DNA from: an uncultured Acidimicrobiales bacterium | Lineage (GTDB): Bacteria > Actinomycetota > Acidimicrobiia > Acidimicrobiales > Iamiaceae | DNA: 9,798 nt | Direction: 5' to 3' | Assembly: GCA_937926025.1 (NCBI GenBank) | Contig: CALANQ010000040.1 | Coordinates: forward strand, 1 to 9,798 | In this document: piece by piece, positions 1-7,195 of the stretch | How positions within the stretch are numbered: the first letter of the stretch is position 1 | Layout of the letters: the number at the start of each line of letters is the position of its first letter | Made by a program: the position numbers and the translations under genes | The notes under the pieces: generated by a model | The model's database searches: none | Told to the model about the DNA's origin: nothing | The model's input: the letters and a program-made list of their open reading frames with translations, nothing else

Positions 1-123
1 CTCGCCATCAAGGTCAAGGTCCCGATGATCGGCGAGAAGGTGGCCGGGGCGCTCCGACCCCAGCTCGAGGCCCAGATCGAGTCCGAGTTCGCGGCCTCCG
101 AGGCGTGGCTCGCCGACCACTGA
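1..123 (+). CDS. C-terminal fragment of a probable DUF2505-family protein (5' end outside window)
   Basis: This open frame enters from the left edge and stops at TGA 121-123, leaving 40 residues that end in WLADH. The visible part reads as a short strand (LAIKVKVPMIGEKV) followed by a long acidic helix rich in Glu and Ala. A final beta strand, a 'P-I-G-K' turn and a C-terminal helix ending in W-L match what I recall of DUF2505 proteins, small actinobacterial proteins of the SRPBCC/START-like fold that bind hydrophobic ligands. The family call rests on this tail only, so it is tentative. The codon use fits the neighbours and there is no sign of breakage. It is 45 bp upstream of the DUF1800 gene on the same strand, so read-through into that gene is possible, though a promoter-like element lies between them. 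Confidence 0.55.
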   Translation, partial: LAIKVKVPMIGEKVAGALRPQLEAQIESEFAASEAWLADH

Positions 124-147
124 GCGGCTCACAGGCTCCTCACAACT

Positions 148-163
148 GGTGACTACCGTCACC
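148..163 (+). promoter_or_regulatory. Perfect 6-bp dyad over a -10-like hexamer upstream of the DUF1800 gene
   Basis: GGTGAC-TACC-GTCACC is a perfect inverted repeat with 6-bp arms and a 4-bp spacer. It contains TACCGT at 154-159, which fits the TANNNT form of an actinobacterial -10 element and ends 9 bp before the ATG at 169. No convincing -35 box is seen 16-18 bp further upstream, and no Shine-Dalgarno precedes the ATG. A short-leader or leaderless transcript is therefore plausible. The dyad could be an operator, or a small RNA hairpin if transcription comes from the upstream gene. This reading is inference from sequence shape only. Confidence 0.35.
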
Positions 164-168
164 CGGCG

Positions 169-1467
169 ATGGCTGACTTCACCCGCGCCGACGTGGCCCA
201 CCTGCTCCGGCGGACCGGCTTCCTCGCCAAGCCCGCCGAGGTCGACGCGCTCATGGCCAAGGCCTCCTGGTCTGTGGTGGTCGATGCCGCGCTGACCACC
301 ACGGGCAGCCCGGCCGAGTCCATCCCCGCCGACATCGCCGACCCCGCCACGCCGCTCGGCCGGTCGATCGTGACGGCCCACCGGTACTGGATGACCCGGA
401 TGGCCACCACGCCCACCCCGATCGTGGAGAAGACGGCGTTCTTCTGGCACGGCATCCTCACCTCGGCCGTGCCCAACCCGGACATGCTCCCGGTGTTCAA
501 GCAGATCCAGACCTGGCGCAAGCTCGGGCTGGGCGACCTCCACGCCCTGATGCAGGCCATGGCCATCGACCCGGCGATGCTCGACTACCTCGACAACGCG
601 GCCAACAAGAAGCAGGCCCCCAACGAGAACTTCGCCCGGGAGCTCATGGAGCTGTTCACCATGGGCAACGGCACCTTCACCGAGGACGACGTCATCGCCA
701 TGGCCCGGGCGTGGACCGGCCACAACCTCCAGGCCACCGACGGGACCTACGTGTTCCGGCCGGCCCAGCACGACACCGGGCCGAAGACGCTGTTCGGCAT
801 CACCCGGAACTGGGACGGCCCCGAGACCATCACCGAGATCCTGCGCGGTTCCAAGCAGCCGGTCAGCGCCCGCTACCTGGCCGGGCGGATCTGGTCTGCG
901 TTCGCCTACCCGAACCCGTCCGCTGAGCTGCTCGACGAGCTGGCGGCCGCGTTCATCGCGGCGAACCTGAACGTGAAGGCGTTCCTGAAGCTGGTGTTCC
1001 TCCGGCCCGAGTTCCGCTTGGCCTCCACCCGCATCGCGCTGGTGCGCAGCCCCATCGAGTGGGAGGTGGCGATCCTGCGGGCCACCGGCCTGCCGGTGGA
1101 GCAGCTCGGCATCGAGAAGTACCAGCAGCGTCTCGGCCAGGTGCTCTACCGCCCGCCGAACGTGTCGGGCTGGCGGCAGAACCGGGCGTGGATCTCCAGC
1201 TCGGCCACGTGGGCCAAGGGGGAGATCTCGGCGATCCTGCGGGCCAGGCTGCAGGCCGCCGGGACGGTGGCGGCGTGGAACTCGCTCTCGGTGGCCGACG
1301 CGGTGGGCGCCGCGCTGGACCGCTTCGGCATCGACGACCCGTCGTCGGCCACCCGCACCCGACTCGAGTCGTACCTCAGCGGCGAGCGGTCCGCCGGCCG
1401 AGCCTCCACCGCGTCCGCCGGCCTGGCCGCCCTCGTCACCCTCACCCCGGACTTCCAGCTGTCATGA
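169..1467 (+). CDS. DUF1800 family protein
   Basis: This 432-aa protein belongs to the DUF1800 family, whose biochemical activity is unknown. The N-terminal HLLRRTGF (residues 11-18) matches the family's opening helix. VEKTAFFWHGILTSA (86-100) corresponds to the conserved 'EKM-FWH' region. NENFARELMELFTMG (152-166) is the family signature, AWTGHN (181-186) follows it, and LYRPPNVSGW (326-335) is the conserved C-terminal 'PP-V-GW' motif. The protein ends in a typical VTLTPDFQLS. The ATG at 169 is the only start between the upstream in-frame stop and the domain, so the family domain begins almost at residue 1. No signal peptide or membrane helix is visible, although many relatives carry one. 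The stop codon overlaps the start of the DUF1501 gene by 4 nt (ATGA), so the two are translationally coupled. DUF1800 and DUF1501 genes are commonly adjacent, which implies a joint function. Confidence 0.9.
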   Translation: MADFTRADVAHLLRRTGFLAKPAEVDALMAKASWSVVVDAALTTTGSPAESIPADIADPATPLGRSIVTAHRYWMTRMATTPTPIVEKTAFFWHGILTSAVPNPDMLPVFKQIQTWRKLGLGDLHALMQAMAIDPAMLDYLDNAANKKQAPNENFARELMELFTMGNGTFTEDDVIAMARAWTGHNLQATDGTYVFRPAQHDTGPKTLFGITRNWDGPETITEILRGSKQPVSARYLAGRIWSAFAYPNPSAELLDELAAAFIAANLNVKAFLKLVFLRPEFRLASTRIALVRSPIEWEVAILRATGLPVEQLGIEKYQQRLGQVLYRPPNVSGWRQNRAWISSSATWAKGEISAILRARLQAAGTVAAWNSLSVADAVGAALDRFGIDDPSSATRTRLESYLSGERSAGRASTASAGLAALVTLTPDFQLS

Positions 1468-3434
1468 GCGACCTCGAGCACGAAGCGATCCAGGAGCTGC
1501 TGTCCATCCCGGCGGCATCGATCCCCGGCCAGGTGACGCGCCGGAGCTTCCTGCTGGGCGCTGCGGCATCGGCGGGCGCGCTGTCGCTGCTGCCGACGGT
1601 GTTCGACCCGCTCGCCGCGCTGGCCAGCCCCATCGGGCCGAACGACGGCATCCTGCTGGTGATCCAGATGGGCGGCGGCAACGACGGGCTCAACATGGTC
1701 CCGCCCCGCAGCAGCAGCCGCTACCAAGCGCTGCGCGGCACGCTGGCCGTCACCAACCCGCTGGCCCTCACCAGCAGCTACGGCTTCCACCCCACGCTCG
1801 CCAAGCTGAAGGGCCGCTACGACAGCGGCAAGGTGGCGGTCATCCAGGGCGTCGGCCAGACCGGCGACGACCACAGCCACTTCTCGTCCACGGCCACCTG
1901 GATGGCGGGCACGGCCACCAGCAGCCGCAGCTCGGGCTGGCTGGGCCGCTGGCTCGACGGCATCCCCGAGTCCGCCGCCGGGCTGCGCGGCGTGACCATC
2001 GGGGCGTCGGTCCCGCTGCACCTCGCCGGCCAGCAGGCGGTCATCACCGCGCTCGACACCGGCGGCGAGCTCTACGGCGCCGACACGTCCCGGCCGGTGG
2101 ACGTGGCCTCCTACGCCGCCCTCTCCTCGTTCGCCTCCGGGGCATCGGGCAAGGGCCAGTGGGGCGACGAGCTGGCCCGCGCCGGCGCCCAGGCCATCGA
2201 CCTGGCCGGCGACCTGGACCCGCTGTTCACCCCGCCGCTGGCCGACGACGCGCTCCCGGCCCAGCTCACCCTGGCCGCCCGGCTGATCAACGCGAACCTC
2301 GGCATCCGGGTGCTCAACGCCTCGTTCGGCAGCTTCGACACCCACGACCGGCAGGCGGCCGAGCAGCCGGCGCTGCTCACCGAGCTCGACACAGCCATCG
2401 ACGCCTTCTACCGGGCGCTGGCGCCGGAGTGGGCCCGGCGGGTCACGATCATGACCTTCTCCGAGTTCGGCCGCCGCGCCGCCGCCAACGCGTCGGGCGG
2501 CACGGACCACGGCAACGCCTCCACCATGCTCGTCATCGGCGACAACGTGAAGGGCGGGTTCTACGGCCAGGCGCCCGACCTGAACAACCTCGACGGACGC
2601 GGCGACCCCAAGACCCACGTGGACTTCCGGTCCGTGTACGCCTCGGTGCTGGGTCCGTGGCTCGACGGCGACGTCGCCGGGATCATGGGCGCCGACTACG
2701 AGGACCTGCACCTGTTCAAGGGCGACCCCGGCGAGGAGGTGATCGGGCCCATCACCACCGGCCCGTGGGTCCCGTTCGCCACGTCGACCGAGCTGGTGGA
2801 GCAGCAGTACCGGGACTTCCTCGGCCGCGAGGGCGACCCGTCGGGCATCGCCTACTGGTCGGGCCGGCTGGACAAGAAGACGGCCACCATCCCGCAGGTC
2901 ATCCTCGACTTCCTGGACTCCACCGAGTTCGGGCGCTCGATGGCCCCGGTGGCGCGCCTGGCCCTGGCCGCGCTGGACACCACCCCCGAGTTCGCCGACC
3001 TCACGTCGTGGACCGCAGCCGTGAAGGGCGGTACCCCGCTGGGCGACGTGGCCGACGAGGTCTGCACCAAGGCGGCGTTCACGTCGGGGCTCGGCGCCCT
3101 GGCGACCGGCGCGTTCGTGGATGCCGCCTACGCCCGGGTGGTGGGGCGGGCGCCGTCGGCGTCGGCCCGCTCGTCGTGGGTCAGCCGGATCGACGGCGGC
3201 TCCCGCTCCCGCGGCGACCTGCTGGTCGCACTGGTCACCACGCCCGACGCCGACCGCCGGTACCAGGCCCGGGTCAACGTGCTCATGACCTACGCCGGGC
3301 TCCTCCAGCGCAAGCCGGACCCGTCGGGCTGGACCTACTGGGTGAAGCGCACCGAGGCCGGCAGCAGCATCGACCGGCTCGTCGCCCAGTTCTTCACCAG
3401 CAGCGAGTACCGCCGCCGCTTCGACCCGAAGTAG
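1464..3434 (+). CDS. Tat-exported DUF1501 protein with C-terminal DUF4214 repeat array
   Basis: This 656-aa protein starts at the ATG overlapping the DUF1800 stop. No Shine-Dalgarno is visible, consistent with coupled re-initiation. Residues 25-54 form a twin-arginine signal (TRRSFLLGAAASAGAL, then LAALASP with a likely cleavage near A54). The DUF1501 domain spans about 60-415. It shows GGGNDGLNMVPP (70-81), DDHSHF (135-140), SFDTH (290-294), SEFGRR (333-338) and GGTDHG (345-350). These His/Asp-rich motifs are those of a family related to the alkaline phosphatase/sulfatase fold, so metal binding is likely, but no substrate is known. Residues about 441-656 hold roughly four 51-56-residue DUF4214-like units, with tryptophans at 465, 516, 572 and 626; the second unit is degenerate. 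DUF4214 is found in surface and secreted proteins. I infer an exported, possibly surface-associated protein acting with the DUF1800 partner. Confidence 0.9.
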   Translation: MSDLEHEAIQELLSIPAASIPGQVTRRSFLLGAAASAGALSLLPTVFDPLAALASPIGPNDGILLVIQMGGGNDGLNMVPPRSSSRYQALRGTLAVTNPLALTSSYGFHPTLAKLKGRYDSGKVAVIQGVGQTGDDHSHFSSTATWMAGTATSSRSSGWLGRWLDGIPESAAGLRGVTIGASVPLHLAGQQAVITALDTGGELYGADTSRPVDVASYAALSSFASGASGKGQWGDELARAGAQAIDLAGDLDPLFTPPLADDALPAQLTLAARLINANLGIRVLNASFGSFDTHDRQAAEQPALLTELDTAIDAFYRALAPEWARRVTIMTFSEFGRRAAANASGGTDHGNASTMLVIGDNVKGGFYGQAPDLNNLDGRGDPKTHVDFRSVYASVLGPWLDGDVAGIMGADYEDLHLFKGDPGEEVIGPITTGPWVPFATSTELVEQQYRDFLGREGDPSGIAYWSGRLDKKTATIPQVILDFLDSTEFGRSMAPVARLALAALDTTPEFADLTSWTAAVKGGTPLGDVADEVCTKAAFTSGLGALATGAFVDAAYARVVGRAPSASARSSWVSRIDGGSRSRGDLLVALVTTPDADRRYQARVNVLMTYAGLLQRKPDPSGWTYWVKRTEAGSSIDRLVAQFFTSSEYRRRFDPK

Positions 3435-3480
3435 GGACGGCCCGCGACCTCGGGCGGCGTCAGGACCGGCCGTCGCGGAC
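3435..3480. terminator. Possible bidirectional terminator between convergent genes
   Basis: Only 25 bp separate the stop codons of the DUF1501 gene and the ABC1-kinase gene, which converge here. The gap contains GCCCG (3440-3444), a 6-nt loop and CGGGC (3451-3455), placed symmetrically 5 nt from the end of each gene. A second pairing, GACGGCC (3436-3442) with GGCCGTC (3468-3474), overlaps the end of the kinase gene. No T tract is present on either strand, so this is not a classical intrinsic terminator. Short GC-rich stems are common at convergent ends in high-G+C genomes. Confidence 0.25.
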
Positions 3481-5430
3481 GATGGTGGCCACCACCCGCA
3501 GCATCAGCACCCCGGCGATGGTGAGGCCCACGTAGCCGAGGATCTCGTTCACGGTGACGCCGGTGCTGCTGCGGGGGTCGAGGTCGACGTGCAGCAGGAT
3601 CGTCGATCCCAGGCCCAACGCCGACGCCAGCACCGCCAGCACCACGCGGTTCACCAACGTGGTGATGGTGTCGGTGTCCTTCTCGTGGCTGAACGCCGAC
3701 AGGCGGACCGACAGCCGGCCCTCGGCCGCCTGGCCCAGCAGGTCGTCGAGCCGCTGCGGGATGCGCTGGAGGCGGGGGAGCTGCTTGAACGCCTGCGCCT
3801 CGAACGCCTCCTTCAGGGACCCGGGGGCCAGGTCGGGGGCGACGATCGAGGTGCCGAGCGTGGTGGCCGCGTCCACCAGCGAGAACCCCGGGTCCACGGT
3901 GCGCAGGGTGCCCTCGAGCGTCACGAACGTGCGGCCCAGGCTGCCCATCCACCGGGGCGGGTGCAGGCCGAAGTCCGTCAGCATCTCCATCAGGTCCTCG
4001 AACACCGAGGCGTCCATGCCGCCACCGGCCTGGACGTGGCGACCGAGGAACTCGTCGATGGCCCGGTCCAGCGCGCCGTCCTGGGTGGGGTCGCCCACCA
4101 GGCCGGCCTGCTCCAGCGCCTGGCGGAGCGTGACCGCGTCGGCGGTGACCGCCCCCACCATCAGCTGCACGATGACGGCGCGCTGCTGCTTGCCGAGGTG
4201 GCCGACCGCGCCGAAGTCGATGAGGGCGATGGTGCCGTCGGGCTGGACGATCACGTTGCCGGGATGGGGATCGGCGTGGAAGCCCCCGGAGTGGAACAGC
4301 TGGCCCAGCACCGCCTCGACCAGGCGCTGGGCGAGAAGCGCCGGGTCGTGGCCAGCAGCGCGGAGGCCGGCGGCGTCGCCCAGCTCCACGCCGGTGACGC
4401 GCTCCTCGATGAGCACCTTGCGCGTGGAGCGGGCGGCGTCGATCTCGGGGATGCGGACGCCGCTGCCGGGCGGGGTGGCCGCCGCCAGGCTCCGGGCGTT
4501 GCCGACCTCGATGCGGAAGTCCAGCTCCTCGCGGACCCCGGCCAGGAACTCCCCGGCCAGCTCCGTGGGGCTGATGCGCAGGCCGAGCGCGGTGTGGTGC
4601 TCGATGATGCGGGCCAGCAGCAGCACCGCATCGGAGTCGCGCTGGATCTGCTCCTCGAGGCCCGGGCGGCGCACCTTCACCACCCAGTCCCGGCCGCCGT
4701 GGCCGGTGGCGGCGTACACCTGGGCGATCGACGCGCTGGCCAGCGGCTCCCAGTCGAAGGTGGTGAACGCCTCCTCGGGCGTCATCCCGAGCTCCTCCTC
4801 CAGCTGGGCCCGGATGAGCAGCTCGGGGTCGGGGCGGACGTGGGACTGGAGCTTGGCCAGCTCGTCGCACAGCTCCGACGGCAGCAGGTCCGAGCGGGTG
4901 GATGCCACCTGGCCGAGCTTCACGAACAGCCCGCCCGCCTCCTCCAGCGTGGCCCGCAGCTGCGGGCCGAACTCGGCGGTGAACGCGGGGTCGCGCAGGT
5001 CGACGTGGCGCCGGGCCAGCAGCCCGTTGCGGCGGGCGATGCCGGCCAGCTCCCGGTAGCGGGCCAGCGACGTGGCCGACGTCGACAGGGCGCGTGGCAG
5101 GCCGAGCAGCTCCGAGGCGGTGCCCCGGGCCGCCGTGCCCGGCGCTCGCAGCAGGTCGAGCCCGACGGCGATGACCATGGTGTTCACGGTGCCGAACACG
5201 AGGGTCAGCCCGACCATGCGGATGTCGTCCCACTCCCAGGCGGTGACCGCCCCGGCGAAGACGATGCCGAGGAGGAAGCCCACCAGGCCCGACGCCACCA
5301 TCGACACCCCGTCGCGGCGCACCCCCAGCAGCCGGCTGGCCACCCAGGTGGCCAGCGCCCCCGCGGGCGGCACGAGCAGCACCCACGACACCACCGTCCA
5401 CGGCCCGACCTCACCCAGCAGCATCGTCAA
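3460..5430 (-). CDS. ABC1/UbiB/COQ8-type atypical kinase with membrane segments at both ends
   Basis: This protein of up to 656 aa belongs to the ABC1/UbiB (AarF) family of atypical protein-kinase-like ATPases. Counting from TTG 5430, the family marks are KLGQ (171-174), the Ala-rich nucleotide loop ASASIAQVY (231-239), VVKVRRPG (250-257, candidate ATP Lys252), EELDFR (301-306), HADPHPGN (385-392) and IDFGAVG (404-410). All key residues are present. Two C-terminal membrane helices (about 592-613 and 627-648) are usual for UbiB. Three further hydrophobic stretches at about 13-33, 43-63 and 72-93 form an added N-terminal membrane region, placing KLGQ later than in typical proteins of about 550 aa. 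UbiB supports ubiquinone synthesis in proteobacteria. Actinobacteria mostly use menaquinone, so here the role is more likely general isoprenoid-lipid or quinone handling at the membrane. ATG 5424 is a better start than TTG 5430 if the transcript is leaderless. Confidence 0.9.
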   Translation of the reverse strand: MTMLLGEVGPWTVVSWVLLVPPAGALATWVASRLLGVRRDGVSMVASGLVGFLLGIVFAGAVTAWEWDDIRMVGLTLVFGTVNTMVIAVGLDLLRAPGTAARGTASELLGLPRALSTSATSLARYRELAGIARRNGLLARRHVDLRDPAFTAEFGPQLRATLEEAGGLFVKLGQVASTRSDLLPSELCDELAKLQSHVRPDPELLIRAQLEEELGMTPEEAFTTFDWEPLASASIAQVYAATGHGGRDWVVKVRRPGLEEQIQRDSDAVLLLARIIEHHTALGLRISPTELAGEFLAGVREELDFRIEVGNARSLAAATPPGSGVRIPEIDAARSTRKVLIEERVTGVELGDAAGLRAAGHDPALLAQRLVEAVLGQLFHSGGFHADPHPGNVIVQPDGTIALIDFGAVGHLGKQQRAVIVQLMVGAVTADAVTLRQALEQAGLVGDPTQDGALDRAIDEFLGRHVQAGGGMDASVFEDLMEMLTDFGLHPPRWMGSLGRTFVTLEGTLRTVDPGFSLVDAATTLGTSIVAPDLAPGSLKEAFEAQAFKQLPRLQRIPQRLDDLLGQAAEGRLSVRLSAFSHEKDTDTITTLVNRVVLAVLASALGLGSTILLHVDLDPRSSTGVTVNEILGYVGLTIAGVLMLRVVATIVRDGRS

Positions 5431-5436
5431 ACGCTA
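5424..5436 (-). promoter_or_regulatory. Putative -10 element and leaderless start for the ABC1-kinase gene
   Basis: Read on the minus strand, TAGCGT (5436-5431) fits TANNNT, is followed by the 6 nt TTGACG, and then by ATG at 5424-5422. That spacing would put the transcription start at or next to the A of ATG. No Shine-Dalgarno precedes either candidate start. On this view ATG 5424 is the true start, and TTG 5430 would lie outside the mRNA. The -35 region (around 5454-5459, CCGACC) is weak. This is inference from spacing only. Confidence 0.35.
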
Positions 5437-5444
5437 CCGACGCG

Positions 5445-5468
5445 CCCCGGCCCGGTCGGGGACCGCGA
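5445..5468 (-). terminator. Small GC-rich hairpin after the siderophore/exporter operon
   Basis: The gap between the permease stop and the kinase start is only 38-44 bp. On the minus strand it contains CGGTC-CCC-GACCG (5465-5453), and an alternative stem pairs CCCCG (5461-5457) with CGGGG (5449-5445). The hairpin begins 3 nt after the permease stop. It has no T tract, so termination would be partial at best, and read-through into the kinase gene cannot be excluded. Confidence 0.2.
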
Positions 5469-6233
5469 TCAGCCCCAGGTGCGCTTGGGGGCGTCGGCCT
5501 GCAGCTTCACCGCGGCGAAGGCGGCGGCCGCAGCCGCCGCCCCCAGCAGGACGGCGCAGGGGAGGGCGACGGCGGGGAGGCCGCCCCCGTCGAGGATGGC
5601 GGCCCGGTACCCGCGCATGGACCAGTAGACGGGGCTGAGCGGGGCCAGCGGCTGGATCCACGCGGGCAGGGTGCTCACCGGGACGAAGCCGCCGCCCAGC
5701 CCGCCCAGCACCATGACGCCCACGTTGGTCACGGCGTTGAGCTGGGCCACCGTCTGCAGGGCGGCGGCCGCGGCCAGGCCCAGGCACACCACCAGCGCGA
5801 TCAGGGCCACCGACGTGACGGCCACGGCCAACCAGCTGCCCGTCACCCGCAGATCCAGGAAGGCGGCGCCGAAGGCGAACAGCAGCACGTGCTGCACCAC
5901 CAGCATCCCGGCCGGCAGGGCGACCTTGCCCACCACCAGCTGCGGCGGCGTCAGGCCCACGGCGCGCAGGCGCGCCCACGTGTGCCAGCCGTGCTCCCGG
6001 AAGATGGCGAAGCCCACGAACGCCACGCCGAAGAAGCTGAACACGCTGACCATGCCCGGCACGGCCTGGTCGCCGCCCGATGCACCGGCGTTGCCCTCGG
6101 CCGCCAGAGCCAGCTGCAGCGCCGGGGCCAGCAGGACCATGAGGATCGCCGGCATGACCACCAGCACCACGATGGGCAGCGGGTCGCGCTTGGCGATCCG
6201 GGCCTCGTTGCGCACCACCGCCACCGCGGTCAC
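5469..6233 (-). CDS. ABC-2 type transporter permease, probable siderophore exporter subunit
   Basis: This 254-aa integral membrane protein has about six hydrophobic helices (roughly 20-43, 58-78, 100-124, 134-158, 167-187 and 219-243), the ABC-2 permease topology of DrrB-like exporters. The conserved late segment GGFVPVSTLPAWIQPL (181-196) followed by SPVYWSMRGYRA (200-211) is typical of ABC2_membrane proteins. FREHGWHTWARLRAVGL (78-94) matches the cytoplasmic 'E-G-T-LR-G' loop that contacts the ATPase. The GTG start at 6233 overlaps the ATPase stop (GTGA, 6230-6233), with only a weak AGCAGG upstream, so translation is coupled. Paired with the ATPase, it should form an efflux pump. Its place at the end of a siderophore-assembly operon suggests the substrate is the finished siderophore. 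The pump type is clear from sequence, but the substrate is inferred from context only. Confidence 0.88.
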   Translation of the reverse strand: MTAVAVVRNEARIAKRDPLPIVVLVVMPAILMVLLAPALQLALAAEGNAGASGGDQAVPGMVSVFSFFGVAFVGFAIFREHGWHTWARLRAVGLTPPQLVVGKVALPAGMLVVQHVLLFAFGAAFLDLRVTGSWLAVAVTSVALIALVVCLGLAAAAALQTVAQLNAVTNVGVMVLGGLGGGFVPVSTLPAWIQPLAPLSPVYWSMRGYRAAILDGGGLPAVALPCAVLLGAAAAAAAFAAVKLQADAPKRTWG

Positions 6234-7195
6234 GCCGGCACCTGCTCGCCCGTGAGCTCGTCGGCGTCGCGCCGGCCGGTGAGGGCCAGGTACACGGCCT
6301 CGAGCGACGGGCGGACCACCTCGATGCGGGTCACGGCGTCACCGGCCTCGCCCACGTCCGCCACCACCTCGGCGATGAGCGACTCCGGTGCCGGGTGGGG
6401 GATCGACGTGGTGCGGCGGTCCAAGGTGGCGGCCAGCGGCCACCGCTCCGCCAGCAGCGACGAGGCGGCGCCATCGGCCACCTCCACCACCAGGGTCGGC
6501 TCGCCGTGGTCCGCCACGAGCTGGTCCAGCGGGCCGGCGGCGATGATGCGGCCACGGTCCAGCAGGTGGACGTGGGCGCCCAGCTCCTCGACCTCCGGCA
6601 GGTAGTGGGTGGTGTAGAGCACGGCGGTGCCCTCGGCGGCGACCGCCGCCACGACGGCCAGCAGCGCGCTGCGGGTCTGCGGGTCCGCTCCGGCGGTGGG
6701 CTCGTCCAGCAGCACCACCGGCGGCCGGTGCACCAGGGCGATGGCCGCGTGGAGGCGGCGCTGCTGGCCACCGGACAGGACCCCGGCCCGGCGGTCCAGC
6801 AGGTCGTCGAGCAGCAGCGGGCCGGCCAGCTCGGCGGCTCGGGCGCGGGCGGCCTTCGGGGCCAGACCGGTGAGCTCGCCGAACGCCCGCAGGTTCTCGG
6901 CCACGGTCAGCCCGGGGTAGACGCCGATCTCCTGCGGGGCCACGCCGACCAGCCGCCGGTTGGCGCCGGCCCCGCCCCGGGGGTCGACCCCGTCGGGGCC
7001 CACGGCCACGCTCCCGGCGTCGGCCCCCAGCGCGCCCGACGCCACGCCGACCAGCGTGGACTTGCCGGCGCCGTTCGGTCCGAGCACCGCCGCCACCTCG
7101 CCCGCCCCGATGGCCAGGTCGACCCCGTCGAGCGCCCGGTGCTCCCCGTACGACCGGGCGATCCCCGCCAGCCGCAACCCACCCGTCGCGCTCAT
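6230..7195 (-). CDS. ABC transporter ATP-binding protein, DrrA-like
   Basis: This 321-aa ABC ATPase has a complete nucleotide-binding domain: Walker A GPNGAGKS (39-46), Q-loop Gln88 in VAPQE, signature LSGGQQRR (140-147), Walker B VVLLDEP (160-166, catalytic Glu165) and switch His197 in TTHY. Residues about 220-321 form the extra C-terminal domain typical of DrrA-type export ATPases. The protein would power the permease encoded by the next gene. The ATG at 7195 overlaps the stop of the acyltransferase gene (ATGA, 7192-7195) and no Shine-Dalgarno is seen, so re-initiation is likely. The frame stays open upstream through the acyltransferase gene, but that part is an Arg/Pro-rich shadow and not a fused domain. 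ABC-2 pumps usually export lipids, antibiotics or polyketides; here the neighbours point to a siderophore. Confidence 0.92.
   Translation of the reverse strand: MSATGGLRLAGIARSYGEHRALDGVDLAIGAGEVAAVLGPNGAGKSTLVGVASGALGADAGSVAVGPDGVDPRGGAGANRRLVGVAPQEIGVYPGLTVAENLRAFGELTGLAPKAARARAAELAGPLLLDDLLDRRAGVLSGGQQRRLHAAIALVHRPPVVLLDEPTAGADPQTRSALLAVVAAVAAEGTAVLYTTHYLPEVEELGAHVHLLDRGRIIAAGPLDQLVADHGEPTLVVEVADGAASSLLAERWPLAATLDRRTTSIPHPAPESLIAEVVADVGEAGDAVTRIEVVRPSLEAVYLALTGRRDADELTGEQVPA

Noticed and set aside
126..138. Short direct repeat GGCTC at 126-130 and 134-138
   Set aside because: Five bases repeated once is expected by chance in this composition.
1059..1463. N-terminal extension of the DUF1501 frame by 135 residues inside the DUF1800 gene
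   Set aside because: The extra part is Gly/Pro/Arg-rich shadow sequence. The Tat signal begins right after the ATG at 1464, and the ATGA overlap marks that start.
1146..2711. 521-aa minus-strand frame across the DUF1800/DUF1501 junction
   Set aside because: It is Val/Gly/Arg-rich with no domain features and is antisense to two well-supported genes.
3589..5628. 679-aa and 501-aa + strand frames opposite the ABC1 kinase
   Set aside because: Their composition is low-complexity (Gln/His/Arg or Ser/Arg rich), they lack motifs, and the minus strand encodes a complete ABC1 domain here.
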